Below the pieces are notes generated by a model. It saw nothing but the letters and a program-made list of their open reading frames with translations. It was not told where the DNA came from and did not search any database. Positions 13,801 through 25,846 of a stretch of DNA of 64,000 bases are shown piece after piece (position 1 is the first letter of the stretch; the number at the start of each line of letters is the position of its first letter). The translations under genes were made by a program, and so were the position numbers. The stretch spans positions 14,226,892 to 14,290,891 of the forward strand of contig CM026424.1 in assembly GCA_014871385.1 (NCBI GenBank). The letters run 5' to 3'. The DNA is from Ceratodon purpureus. Its lineage: Eukaryota > Streptophyta > Bryopsida > Pseudoditrichales > Ditrichaceae.

Positions 13801-16800
13801 CATTTTAAAAATCATAACGTACCTAAAAATACGTCAAGAGATTTGGCCAATTCATACTTCAATTATTTAAAACTTAACAGAATTATCTCAGGTCCAATTC
13901 TTGCATTGATAATGTTTTAAGGGTTCTACAAATTTATTACGATTCACGTGAAACTAGATTTTTTAATTCAAGAACTCGCAAGAGAATTAGGATATGCTCT
14001 TCAGCTTGTTAATTCAAGCATTTAAGATCACTGATAACGAAATAAAGTATTCCGGCACTCGACCCAATCAAATACATTCGGGTTGGGAATGTTGACAACT
14101 TACTTCATCATGCATGCCTGCCTTTCCTAAATCACGTAGACGAGCATTGACACCCCTTAGTCTCTGCTCAAGTCGGTGCCGCATGACTCTCAGTTTAAGT
14201 CTGTATGGTTCCTGAAAAGTTGCAAATTAAACACAGATGAGGCAAGCGCAAAAGTTTCAAGGTGAACGATGAAGGAAGAATAAAAAAAGTAATGCACAGA
14301 ATGGGAACGGGTTCATGACAATGATGCGCACTCGCAAATTAAAACACAAAAAGAAACTAAGAATGTCATCACTTCTTAAGCAACAACTTACATGCTCGAA
14401 AAGATCACCATCAAAGCGAATTGCAGGAATCTGCTTCATCACTTTCTTGTCTTCTTCTAAGCTCTCCAATAACTCTGAAGACACTTCACAGATGAGCAAC
14501 GAGTGTGTCAATGTGTCCTGCAAAATCATCAACCCAATTATTAAAGACTGTACAAGTAGCAGACATCTACACAAGGTGAGTCAGACCACTGCTACAGTTA
14601 TAGTTACTATTTTTATCGAGAAAGTAATGAAGAGACCGACGACACAATCTTAGAATACTTGTAAATGATCGTGGAATGAACAAGCTTTCTCTTTAAGCGC
14701 AACGAAATGCTCTTCCGATCAATGATTACAATAATGAGATATCAAACCAGGGCAATTTGAGAAGAATCCCATATAGCACAATAGGAAAGAGCTCGGCAAT
14801 TACACATCGTTTAGATGATCTTCGTGAATACCAACACACATACAGTAGTCACCTCCCATCAGCGAGGCGGTACAAAGAAGAGTAACCGAGATTCAAAAGA
14901 AAGGATGTTCTCGCTGACATTGTCTACAGCTCCAACAATCTGCAAGTTACAGGCAAGTTCATACATAGTCAAAGAACTAAACCTGACATGCACGGACTCG
15001 GCGAATATATTCAGCGAGGATGAGACGACTTGCGAGCAACGCTGCCATCACTGTTGTTTCAGGTTTAACTGATTCATCCAACAAAATATGTCAAATATGT
15101 AAATATGCAGTTGGTCATTAAAAAGCATTAAAGAACAGTATTCCGAAAAAACTCATTTGACAAGGTTAGGGTAAGAGAGTCCTTGTCAAGAGGTTAAGAT
15201 TTATCATGTGATCTTCTCAAAAGCTCATAATGCTCACATATTGATACTCCGACAATCACAAAGGACCAAAATTAAGACTGGTGTGTTTTCTTGAAAACAA
15301 TCATGCGGATGACCGCACAGAGTCTAGATCGTTTGTGAAACACAAAACCCCTTCACGACAAGCACTTTAGAACTATCACTGGGTTTGGAGCAGACGAATG
15401 GAGTGTAGATTGTGGCAGATCGTGAGTTTGTAGGAACATTCAGAAACTAACCAAAAGGATTGCCATCTCGATCACCACCAATCCATGATCCAAACTTAAT
15501 AAAGCTTGGAACAACAAGACCTTCATCAGGATATATAACCTGTCAAAATAAGAAAAAATCCAATTTTAGAATCAATAACAAAGATTTCTTGCTACACAAA
15601 GGTCAGACTGGAATATTTCAAGAAATATTAATTTGAAGAGAAATTACTTACGTTCACGGAGTTCTCAGCATATCGATACGTGGTGCACACAGCCTCGAAG
15701 AGAGAATAACGGAAATAATCAAGTCCTGTCATGATCTCTTCTAAAACAGTTGGTTTTGTTGCTCGCATCTCATCTGTTCTCCAAAGTATTTCGACCTGTA
15801 GCCATAAAAAATAACAATAAATATCTTGGCGGCTACTTGCTAGCTCGTCGTTACTACTACGGAAACATAGAATGTTGAATAATCGTCATGCTTACCTCAG
15901 CTTCAATCTCAACCTCCACTTCCACCTTTTGAGCTGGACTAAGTCTCGGATCCTGCATGCAATCAATGTTACATTGGGCTTTGAACATAATATAACAATA
16001 AGTGTCAGCGACTCACCGAATGCGGTCTGAGAATTTTGAGGTAAACATCAACAGCAACTGATGAATGATGTAGATAAATCTAAATGATTCATAGCAGCTC
16101 AAAACTTTAATGTGCAAATTCAATTTACAATAAAATCTATAATCTAGAAGCACAAAAGACTTGACTAGGGTAAAGAGACAATCAGGACTACATTTCCATC
16201 ACCAAGACATGATGACAAAGTAAAATTGCATAAAAAACATTATGCCCTGATGATGAGACTGAGTGAAAACAGCAATATACCTCGCGATCATTAAGAAGAA
16301 CAAATATGCGATGCAAGCAAGTAAGAACTTCTCTGCGCCGCGCTTCCGTTGGATGGGCTGTAAAGACTGGATTATACTGGCAAAAGAAGCAAAGAGCCCT
16401 AGGTTAAGATGATGCAGTCCAGATACAGAGGGTTCTCTGACATGACTTGTTGTGCAGGTCGCGCTCAAGTCAAATTAATGGAACTATCCTCACTATAATG
16501 CCCACACTAAGGTAGTGGTCCCAGAAACCGTCCGAATTTCAGGTTTGCTCATTTGGAATAGTGGTGGAATTTTTTTATAATTTTTGGATGAAGTGCAAAG
16601 CTAGTGCAAAGCCATCCCAAAAAAAAAAATCATTTTTTGAGTAAGTCTACAATTTCCTATGAATTTTTGAATGTTCAGCCCTAGGTGCTCCACTAACCGT
16701 CCCTAGAGTCATGGTTAATATGACCACTTGGATTCTGAGAATAGGACGTTTCTGCACCAATCACAAGCACTCAATTTCTGCAGCCATAGACGGAATTAGA

Positions 16801-19800
16801 ATGATTTTGCACAGTTTCAGGAACACCCTATGTCAAGCCTATGGGACGGTTTTTGGGACGGGACGGTTTTTGGGAGCACTACCTTAGTATGCGGCACACT
16901 GGCGGTGTAAAGTTTCCTAAATGTCATCGACCATTATCACATCTAAATCTTGGTTTGGAACAACTCGTTTCTATAACGTTATTATATAAGCATATGACAT
17001 GTTGCTCAAGAAAATTCAAAGTGGATCCCAAGTAGTAACGAGTCTAACCTCTGTTCTATTGAACAATTCTTGAAGCTCAGCAGCCCCTACATTTTCCTTC
17101 TTGAAAGCTCTTATGGAGTTATCAAAAGATGCATACCAGAGTGGCGTAGCATTTCTGCTAGCCCATACCTGAAAACATTCAAAAGGTTCAAACTAAAACT
17201 CAGAAATGGGATGTCATTATTCGCTATGACCAAATCCTAGTCCCGAACACAAAGTCACAATGTGTTTGTGCACATATTCATCTCTATGAAAACCACTGCA
17301 TCTTCCAAATTCGATGGGAGGCAGAAAGAGACCGAGTATCATCAAGGTACCTGCTCCCGACGTAATCGATGACTATGGGCTTCGTCTGCTACGTTTAGGA
17401 GAGATGAATATAAGTAGAATAAGCGAATAACTGCGGTCATCTGCAAAGTTTCCTCACAGTTAATGAAAGGAGTTACAAAAACAAAAGAAAGCAAACGAAT
17501 TAATAGCGACTTCACCTCCTCTAGAGAGGGAAAAAAGACCCATAACAATCATTGTGTTAAGAGTAAAAAGCAAGGAAGATATGCAATGCATAGCAAACGT
17601 AATATAAAAGAATCGTAGCAACAGCAAACCAGACTATTAATGACATACTTTGGGCTGCTCCATTTTCTCAATGTAGCGCAGCAAGTCAGCGCGTAAGCGA
17701 GGGTCTTCCTTGCGACGGAGCTCTTCAAATCCATTTTGCAGAAAATGAGCCTGTAAGGAGGAATAGTTTAGGCTTAGAATCGTACCCAGGCTGACACCTG
17801 ATACTAATAAAGTTCAAATATGCTTCCAGTTAACTTCACATTAAATAGTAGCAAGGCCTAAAGTGCAAGATTCAGGGATTTTGAGATTCATATTTTGAAT
17901 TCTCGCAAATGTAGATAAATATTAAGAGAAAAAACTTACAGCTTCAAGCACGTCTTCTCTGCCATCTCCACGAACTGCTTTGTTCAAGGTTTGTGTCAAA
18001 AAGGTAACCTGTTCAGGTCAAGTGCTACTTATATTACACCAAGTTACATTCGCTTGAAATTCACCTGTGACACTACAGTACCAGCAACCTCTACGCCTGC
18101 TAGCCATACTAAATTCTGAAAATTAGATATCGTATTAGAATCAGATTTGTTGCCCTATACAGATTTCTGCTCCCAGAAACTCCCTTTCAAGATGTCTATC
18201 AAAAGAAATTTTAACATAACTTTCAAGACATGAAATTTAGAATGTCCTTACATGTTCCGCTAGATCGGGATCACCAGCGGCTGTATTGAGAACAGTACGT
18301 CGCTTTAATTTGGCAAAAATCATTTCCTTGATATCTGGCCATCTGTCCTTAGGTATGGCTGCTTTCGTTTCAGCGTCCGAGACAACAAACACGTCCACTA
18401 CACGATTGTTTTCTGAGAGCAATTGTGCACTCTGAACGCTGTCAAGCAGATTGAGACCAGACATAAATATCAGCTCAAGAGATAAACACCGGCGTTAGGC
18501 TTCACTAGATGATAGTCACAACTTGCACAATCGTACAGCAAATGGGCAGTCGATAGGGACGGGAACACTTGTTATAATCGAAAGCTGAGACAAGGAATGT
18601 GACTCATATCCAGAATGGGTGCAGGGACCAGTAAAAGTCAGGCCTTACACGAAAACTACGAACAAATCAGTGAATATCAGGCTGAATTTTCAGTGCATGA
18701 TGCATGCATAGGAGCACGAAAAACATTTAGCGGCAAAATATTATGGTGAAAGCAAAAACTACTTCTTCAAGTCAAAACAGCAAAAGACTACATGGACATA
18801 GTTGTGCAGTAAACAAATGCAAACATTAACTCTAATACCAGTTGAGAGTCAGTGAGATACCTGATGCCCATCTCATAAAAGCTCAAAGTCACGTCCATAA
18901 GCAGATTGTCTTGATCCATTCCATCAATACCAACAACAGTAAAACCAGGCATACTCTCATTATCAAACGCTAGACTATATTCAGCTTCACTGCCGCTATC
19001 AGAGTCAGTACTGTAGCTTGCTCTAGACCCTAGCGGTTCATCTGATGCAGCGAGGCTAGCCCTGTCCTCCGTTATAGTCACCCCACCAAATCTTGTAGAT
19101 CGAGGTCCTGATGTCTCGGCAATGACTGGACTCCTATTCACACCTGTCCTGGAGTGCAGAAGCAGACATGCACATCACAAGAATATCCGTAAGAATTAAT
19201 TGATAGAGTGGGATGATATTGCCCTTCATACGTATTTCAACAACGGGGATGAAATTCGAACTACTCGGTGAAAGCAAAGTCCACTTGAGAATTCTATGGA
19301 ATAGCACAAGAACAAGCGTGTAACATTATAGCGATATTTCGCCAACTGAGGCACCTTCTAGATGTTTTTGATGATGCTTTAGCTAAGAACCGATGTGCTC
19401 CTCCTTGTAAGCTTCCTCGAGAATATGAAATTGACAAAGGATCCACCGCGTTACATAACGTAGTTCTAAACACCTGCAATGTTAACACAATTTCTTTTCA
19501 GAATACTCAGGCTGAGAAAGTTACGTCTCAAAAGAGATATAAACGAAATAAACTTCAGAACGGTGAAGGAATGTAAATGCCACATGTAGGCAACACCAAG
19601 TACTATGGTCCGACAACCACCGAGGAGATCAAGATCTACCCTCCAAAAGGATCTAATAGCTAATTGTGCAAGAGTGAAAATTTGACTTTATGCATGATTG
19701 TCACTTACTTGGCCATGCTGCAAAGGCTGCAATTTGCTTGACTTCGCTGTAGAAGTTGACCGCAACGACGGACTGCATCAAAACACGACCATAGAAGCTA

Positions 19801-20775
19801 TTAAACCTCCGGGATAAATTTAAGGCTACAAAATGTCCTTACTTAATAATTAATAGCTGTATGCCCTCCCGCTTCAACGACATGAAATGTCTTTTTCCTC
19901 AAAGATGCGTCAAGTTCCAGTGTGTACCATGTGCATGGACATTTTACTTAGTATAAAAGAAACTTTTACAATAATCTGCCCACTTACAAAACCCTATCAG
20001 GGTTTAAGATGTGAAGGCTTCGCGGAAGACAGCTGAAAGGAGGAGTAACTTAACTTCCAAAATGAAGGAGCAGTAGACCACTTCAAACATCGGAAGATAA
20101 TCCAGTCAATGAAAAAGTGTTATCTTGACGGGACAAAAATTATTTTACTCGGACAAAAGAGGGTTTGGAAACTCTTCAACAGAAGCCAATAAATTTAATC
20201 CAAAGTCTTGAGAAGTGAACACCAACAATCAGGTGTACGAGTCGATGCAATCTGGTGGCCTAGTTTTCATTTGTCTATGTTCCTATTATCTACATTCTAG
20301 GTTCTCACGAACAATGCAGATGTCCAAGATAATGCCTCCTGATGCCTATCAATTGAAGACTATGTGCTACCTTGCCATGACTTACTTGTTAAATACAAAC
20401 TTCAGCTTTTTATCTCCAGGGTTCAACTGAGAGTCCAATAAGAGATGCCAATTACATCGACAAGTATTGACGAGAAACTTAAATCTGGCTGGAGGTTGAC
20501 CCTCCAGCAACCTGTTGGCCCTCCCAAACCCGACAAATTGCATATCTCTAGATTCCAAAATGTTTGATTCGTTTAATTCCTTCATGTACCAATGTTAATT
20601 ATTGAGCAGTCGCTCTCAGAGCCCTTCATCACCTCCGAGGAACATACGAGAAAAATATTTTTTGTGTTTGATTGAACCAATTCCAATGTCAAGGCCTTGA
20701 GGTTTAGAAAGCTAGCTCGGGAATTCAACCAATTTACCTGACGACTGTATGAAGACTAGCTTGAGCGTGCGCCAT
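7866..20775 (-). CDS. PPC: Phosphoenolpyruvate carboxylase with N-terminal ACT domain, probably plastidial
   Basis: PEPC converts phosphoenolpyruvate and bicarbonate to oxaloacetate. I traced 33 coding exons with GT-AG borders and agreeing phases: ATG at 20775-20773, stop at 7868-7866, about 1,203 residues. Residues 1-74 are Ser/Thr/Arg-rich and transit-peptide-like; 75-140 form a Ser/Asp-rich linker; 142-210 match an ACT domain ([16 protein letters not shown], then [11 protein letters not shown]). The PEPC part has the catalytic His in VFTAHPTE (His384), GGDRDGNP (497-503), [10 protein letters not shown] (849-858), [13 protein letters not shown] (887-899), [10 protein letters not shown] and the terminal MRNTG. 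It lacks the plant-type N-terminal phosphorylation motif and ends RNTG, as bacterial-type enzymes do, but has no long disordered insert like that of angiosperm bacterial-type PEPC. ACT domains bind small ligands, often amino acids, so feedback control is inferred. A non-coding first exon probably lies near 21.2-21.9 kb. Confidence 0.93.
16510..16884. mobile_element. MITE with TA target duplication in a PEPC intron
   Basis: The ends are inverted repeats: AGGTAGTGGTCCCAGAAACC on the left and GGTTTTTGGGAGCACTACCT on the right, flanked by TA at 508-509 and 885-886 (add 16,000). At 375 bp, with no ORF and a TA duplication, it fits a Tc1/mariner-type non-autonomous element. It lies in the intron between the exons ending at 17049 and starting at 16376. 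The GGGACGG(TTTTT) block is duplicated near its right end. Confidence 0.8.
18252..18985 (-). other. ACT-domain coding part of the PEPC gene (two exons)
   Basis: The domain is split over the exon ending at 18861 and the exon 18438-18252. The split codon (AG/C) keeps the frame through [12 protein letters not shown]. The pattern is that of an ACT repeat as in GlnD and ACR proteins: a hydrophobic strand, a [15 protein letters not shown] helix, then a strand and the [10 protein letters not shown] strand. The next exon (18115-18065) starts the PEPC N-terminal helices, so the fusion is within one reading frame. Confidence 0.85.
19355..20775 (-). other. Predicted plastid transit peptide exons of the PEPC gene
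   Basis: Three exons (20775-20738, 19772-19709, 19473-19355) encode about 74 residues beginning [18 protein letters not shown]. The segment is rich in Ser, Thr, Ala and Arg and has very few acidic residues, which is the usual composition of chloroplast transit peptides. The junction to the fourth exon works with acceptor CTCCAG at 19149 and continues as RRTGVNRSP. Targeting is inferred from composition only. Confidence 0.6.
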
Positions 20776-21950
20776 TCCAATGCTCCTACCAATCTGACAT
20801 AGCAAGGAAAGTCATAAACATTAAGACCCCATGGAATGCCTCAATCTCTCTATGACGATAGGTTCACGATTACATTCAGCTCAATTTATCAATTACTCTA
20901 CCATTCACGTTTCAAAGCTACATGAAAGGTATTCAGTACTTCAACTACCTCACATTCTCGAAGCTAGAGGAATAATTAAGACAATGTAGCACCCGGACTG
21001 CATAGAATTCGGATCCTTGGACATTTATCACACTATCTTCCATTCCATCCCGAGATTATGTGCAAATTTACGCCACGACCGAAGAATCTGAACTCCCTAT
21101 TTCTTATCAGATATCAACTTGCGAGTGCCAAGAAAACCAGAATCAGTTACTCAGTAAGGTTTCCAACGGCGGAGGCAATAGGAAAAAAAAAAAATACACT
21201 CAACCAAATCCTAAACCGTCAGCGCCTTTAACTATCGCTGACACGGTACGAAAAATGAGAAGACGCGCAACGAAATGACCAGCACTTCAATCCTCAGGGT
21301 CACGATCCGCCAGAAACAGCGACAGAAGAAGCATTGAACGTCGAACGAAATCGTCAAGTGGAAAAAAACGAATTCACCATTCACTACCTCGCATTCCTCA
21401 AATGCGCCAGAAAATCCATACCGTCGAAACCAGACGTTACATACACAAACCAAACACGCGTAATCCTCAACTAAAGAGCAATAAACCGAGCGCCGCAATG
21501 TGGAAATGCTTGCCAAGAATCAGAGAAGGAAACAAACCTCCAAGCTTCATACAATTTCTGGAAATCCAATCCAATGCGTCGCCTCCGAAATCAAGCTTAC
21601 GAAAATACCAACACCAACGCCCGCACACCAAAGCCGCAACCTCTCTATCCGAGCCGTAACTGAACCAAACCGAGCCAGAAGAATTGGAGCAAAATACGTG
21701 GAGAGCGCTGGTCGCAGTCCCAGCGAACGCGAGAGCGGAACGGGATTCAGTGCGGCGCACCGAGAGAGCGAAGCTTGCAGGTGCAATGAGACGAACTCTC
21801 CATCGCCAGAGCCTAGCCCCTCCTCTCCCCTCCCTCGCCCTTGTCTGCTTCGCCTCCTTCCGCCCGCACTTCGCCGTTGAAGCCCCCAAATCTACGTCCT
21901 GCTCTCCTCTCGGCGTTCGCTTCGCCTTTCTTGAGTATGAATAGATTTTG
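20776..21950 (-). promoter_or_regulatory. Probable 5' leader, leader intron and promoter of the PEPC gene
   Basis: An acceptor (TATGTCAG) at 20794 lies only 18 bases upstream of the PEPC start codon, so a non-coding first exon must lie further right. The GC-rich, CG-containing block at about 21,560-21,900 stands out from AT-rich surroundings and is the likely transcription start area. The ORFs there on both strands look like chance ORFs in GC-rich DNA. I see no definite TATA box. Confidence 0.4.
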
Positions 21951-24220
21951 GGACCAATAGTGGGGAGAATCTACTTCTGGTGGGTGGATATCTTAGGTTT
22001 GGGTAGATGTGGGGTTTGGGAGGGGCCAGGGCCAGGGCCAGTGGGAATGGAGATGCCGGTACATGTAGTGGGCATCGTATGGGTTTGTCACGACGTTATC
22101 AGTTGGGGCATGGGTTTTTTCGGAAGCAAGTTACTGGTATGGCGCTGAGTCAGGTCGAGTTCTTCGGAATATTCCCACACCAGTTTTGTTACCAGTCGTT
22201 TGCAATGTGCTCTCCTCATATGTAGGGTTGACACACAATTACTTCACAACTCCCAGTTCACAACTTCTTTGAACTTACATACTATGGCAGAAAATTCACC
22301 ATCTCAATTAGGAGTAGTCATCTCGCATATGCATGGTTTTTTGAATTCATCTATTACTTCCATTTTTGATTCCAAAATAGTCCTTCGTGCATATCTTGGT
22401 GTTCAAAATTAACAATTCTACTTCAATGACTTCCTCCATATTGGTTTCTATTCAAAGCTCAACAAAGTGGTGGACTAGGGTATGTTGAAAACCAGTTTAG
22501 CTATGCTAAAATCATCATATATTGTGGCGAACTCAATATGGAGAGGATTGATTTTATTCTTGATTTTAATCATTCATTTGACAAAAGTCTGTTTGTTTGA
22601 ATAAAATTTCATCTATTTTGATATATCTTCATTTGTTGTTCATTCATTCTATTTAAAGTTGTTTATGATAATATATTTACCAAAGCCACATTATTTAGTA
22701 AGTTTAGTGTAGTGATTAAACCTCTTATGATTATGTGACGGTGACTAGATGGTTGCTATATTTATAACAATGTGTATTTCATTGTAATAATCGAGATTTA
22801 CCAAATCAAGCTTTTATAAGCTCAAAAGGTATTTTATTCATAACATATAACAATGTATTTTACATATACATTAGCTCTTGAAGGCCTTTAAGGATCAAAC
22901 TGGGAGCATTTGCACCATGGAGCTAAAGTTATTAGTTTGTTGGCTAAATGTATCTAAAGTTTATACATTTAAACAAACAACTTCTCATTTTGACAAGGAT
23001 TTACAACTTTTTATGACTCTGTAGGAAGAGTATACTTGTAGAAAGTATTTAAGCATTGGTTAGGGCTTTAGAATTGTAAGAGTGTAGCCTTTAATGGCCA
23101 CATATATTGTTAACATTGTTGTTCAGCTCTCTAAAAATTGTGCGCCAAAGCAAAATTACCAATTAGATGTGACTTTGAAGATTTGATTGATGTAAAGATA
23201 AAGGCAAAGAAAAAGTTCTTTACAAATAAATAGGTTTTACGCAAACTCAAAACAAGAAACTCCACCATTGCAGGTTTCAAATTATCTCTACTTTAAAAAG
23301 GTTTGTTGTCTACAAGGCAAACCAAATATTAACCTTTATGATCTTCATGGGAAGAAAAATGTTCTAAAGCCTAAAGTAAAGGCTATTTTTTGTTTTGGTT
23401 GTTGTAAAATTTGCAACAATGTGAGAGACATCATTTATTTAGAGGATCTAATATTAGTAAGTAGTACATAACCTTTTTGTTATAATACGTAGCAAATTCC
23501 AAAGTATTGATTGGATAGAAAAACGTCACACAATAGTTTTGCTTGATATTCCAAAAGACATGATTAGTATCTTGGATACAATCATAATATAAGATGGAGT
23601 AAGGATATTATTGAAGGAATTTCAAAATTTATAAATAAAGCCTACAAACTCACAAAAATGGAAAACAATATTGTCAAATAAGGTTGCTCTAGTGTTGACA
23701 TTGACATTGACATCTTTAAAACCTTCAGTTCCTAAGAATGTGTCAAGAAAGTTGGCAAGACTATTAGAATAAATGACAAGTGATGTATTGTCGACATTGT
23801 TGGAATTTACAAATTTATCTAAAGTCCATTCACTAGTGGAAGAGCTGGTTTATGTGACCAAAACCTATGACCAAGAATAATCCAGGTCACCAAAAACAAT
23901 GTGAGTTCATTCTAATTGGCTATAACGCTGACCTTGCGTTGGAAGGGCCTGGTTTTCACATAGCATCCCTGATTTCGGAGGAGGGGGAGGGACAATTAAA
24001 ATACTGGTTTCCTCGGCGTCCAAGTGGACGCGCATCGAGATATGTCGAAGTCAGTAATTATACTTACTGTAAAGTTTCACCTTAAGGTAGTTTTGTTCAC
24101 TTTACTATGTTTTCACTTAACTAAATCCATGTGGATCTACAGCCCTGAGTAACAATCCAAAGAAATGCATACTCAGCTTTCCTTCTCTGGGTATCATCCA
24201 GTACATATTTGTAGAGCTTT
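21951..24220. other. Intergenic DNA, no supported gene
   Basis: After a short GT-rich stretch (21,950-22,150) the sequence is AT-rich and carries only short ORFs without recognisable motifs. The stretch 23,268-23,471 is open but of low-complexity composition and I cannot support it as a gene. Confidence 0.5.
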
Positions 24221-24224
24221 GCAG

Positions 24225-24655
24225 TTGTGAAAGAGGAGCAACATCGGCTCCGTCAAGCGCTCAAGATTCTGTTGGAGTCCGAGAACTTAGAAGCAGTTGA
24301 GAGTGACGAGCAATCGAGCAACTTGGCTAACAGCTGCGCTTCTATAGTTTGCATCCGATAGGTTGTTTCTTCCTTCAGAAACAAAGAATAGTGCAGCTCA
24401 AAGCCCTCTTGCAACTCAGAGTACCAGACCAGCTCCTCATCACTCGCTTCCGAGATCCGACCTCCCGTCGATGGATGAGCCAGAGTATCAGACCCAACTC
24501 GGATCGTCAGTGGAATTAGGCAACATACACTTGAAGCATATGCCGAAAGTTTGCAGAGACATGATTCTCATAAGGTGAAGAATGTCGTTTCGTTGTCTGA
24601 GCAAAAGCTGGAGGAGGCTTGGACCAGAGAACCTCACGAACAAGTCGCAGTGTAG
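24225..24655 (+). pseudogene. Possible STICHEL-like (DNA polymerase III gamma/tau-like) gene remnant
   Basis: After a TTTGCAG acceptor, 24,225-24,360 reads VKEEQHRLRQALKILLESE and then EQSSNLANS. This resembles the RLRQALKxLxExEKQLR...STWLTAALLQL helix pair of plant STICHEL proteins. A later acceptor at 24,378 opens a Ser/Pro/Gln-rich stretch, and a third frame to 24,655 reads LEAYAESLQRHDSHKVKNVV. I found no upstream AAA+ ATPase exons, and the frames do not join simply, so a truncated or decayed copy is most likely. The family assignment rests on one short motif. Confidence 0.3.
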
Positions 24656-25389
24656 TATGCGGGTGAGACTTCAGAAGCCAGACGTGCGTCGAGGCTATTT
24701 CTCTTTCATGTTGGTTCTCATTCCCTTCTTCCCGCCTTCACCTCATTGCCAGACTGCTCTACCGCATCCCCTAAACCCTGCCTTCGCTGCTCCAAATTCA
24801 CAATCGCTTTTCTGCATTGCCGCAGCCCGCGCAGCCTCGCGCATTATCGGAGGCCATTACGCTCTCCAGTGTCCTGTGCGGCTCCTTCTAGTAAGCGTTT
24901 CTAGCTGCGTTGCTCTTGTAATGCCGTGTGCGCTTTCGTTTGGTTGTGTGTAGCTCGGGTGCAGTGGCGGGGTTTAAGCTGCAGCTTCTGAGAGTGTGTT
25001 TGAGGTTTTAAATTAGAGTTTCAGGTATTTCGGGACAAAGCTTTGGATGTGCTTTGGAATCGAGTGCTCCAGGAGATCACTTCTTGTAGTTTGAAGCATC
25101 TTCTCCACACTCACGTCCGACTTGTCGCTACTAGTATCGCCATTAGTAAGCATATCAGAACTACACTATCCTTTGGGAAGTCAAATGTTTAAGTATTTTT
25201 GTCTGATCTTGCTCTGGTGTCTGTACTGACACGATACATCGCACATGTGTTGTACATTTCAAATGGCTCATGTGCGGTTGTGGAATTGGAGTTCAACTAC
25301 CCCGTGACAAGCATAAAGCAGAGCGGTCATGGCGTAGCATCTATATCGCATTCCAAGCAGTGCTCACCACCGTTGTGGAGCTTCGGATT
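24656..25389. other. Intergenic DNA, no supported gene
   Basis: Mixed-composition sequence with a moderately GC-rich block at 24,720-24,960. No splice-consistent ORF chain or RNA gene was seen. Confidence 0.4.
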
Positions 25390-25570
25390 GTGTTGAGCGA
25401 TATGCCACCGGAGGAAGCCAAAGCTGCACGCACATTAGGAGAAAAATGAGCTCAAAATAAGGCCGTGTAAGCCTGCCCTTTCTAGGTGAACTCCCTACTT
25501 TGGGCACCTCTGCCGCTGGCAGCGGATGCCAGAGTTGCTGCCCGCACAGAACTGCGTGGCGCACTCACAA
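25390..25570 (-). repeat. SINE copy, minus orientation
   Basis: Read on the minus strand this ends ACGGCCTTATTTTGAGCTCA followed by TTTTTCTCCTAATGT, nearly the same tail as the plus-strand copy just to its right. The 5' half is divergent and the copy may be truncated. Confidence 0.55.
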
Positions 25571-25595
25571 CAAAGGTCCTCGGAATATTAGGTGA

Positions 25596-25846
25596 GACAT
25601 GAATGCCTCGGCTCGGGCTTTGGTCCCAAGTGGGCAGGTTGTGTCAGCCCGACACTGTAGATGTGCCCTCCACACGCCTCCCTCGGAGGTCATTGGTTCG
25701 AGCCCCCGTGGCGGTTGCTGGCACCACGGTGGCACCTCACATGCCATGTCAAAAAGTACGCGGGCAGCGCCCGTTTTTTTCTCTCACGTGCCGCTTACAC
25801 GGCCTTTTTGTGACCTGATTTTTCTCCTAATGTAGGGGAAACCATG
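25596..25846 (+). repeat. tRNA-derived SINE copy, plus orientation
   Basis: A good Pol III box B (GGTTCGAGCCC) lies at about 25,693 and a box A-like TGGTCCCAAGTGGGCA about 75 bp upstream. The copy ends GACCTGATTTTTCTCCTAATG. The layout of a tRNA-like head, unique body and T-rich tail is that of a plant SINE. The neighbouring copy is inverted. Confidence 0.65.

Noticed and set aside
21232-21889. Overlapping ORFs on both strands in the GC-rich block right of the PEPC gene
   Set aside because: They have no recognisable motif, occur on both strands, and sit where the PEPC leader and promoter should be.
25690-25705. tRNA gene suggested by a perfect box B
   Set aside because: No cloverleaf can be formed with the upstream bases; the layout is that of a SINE.
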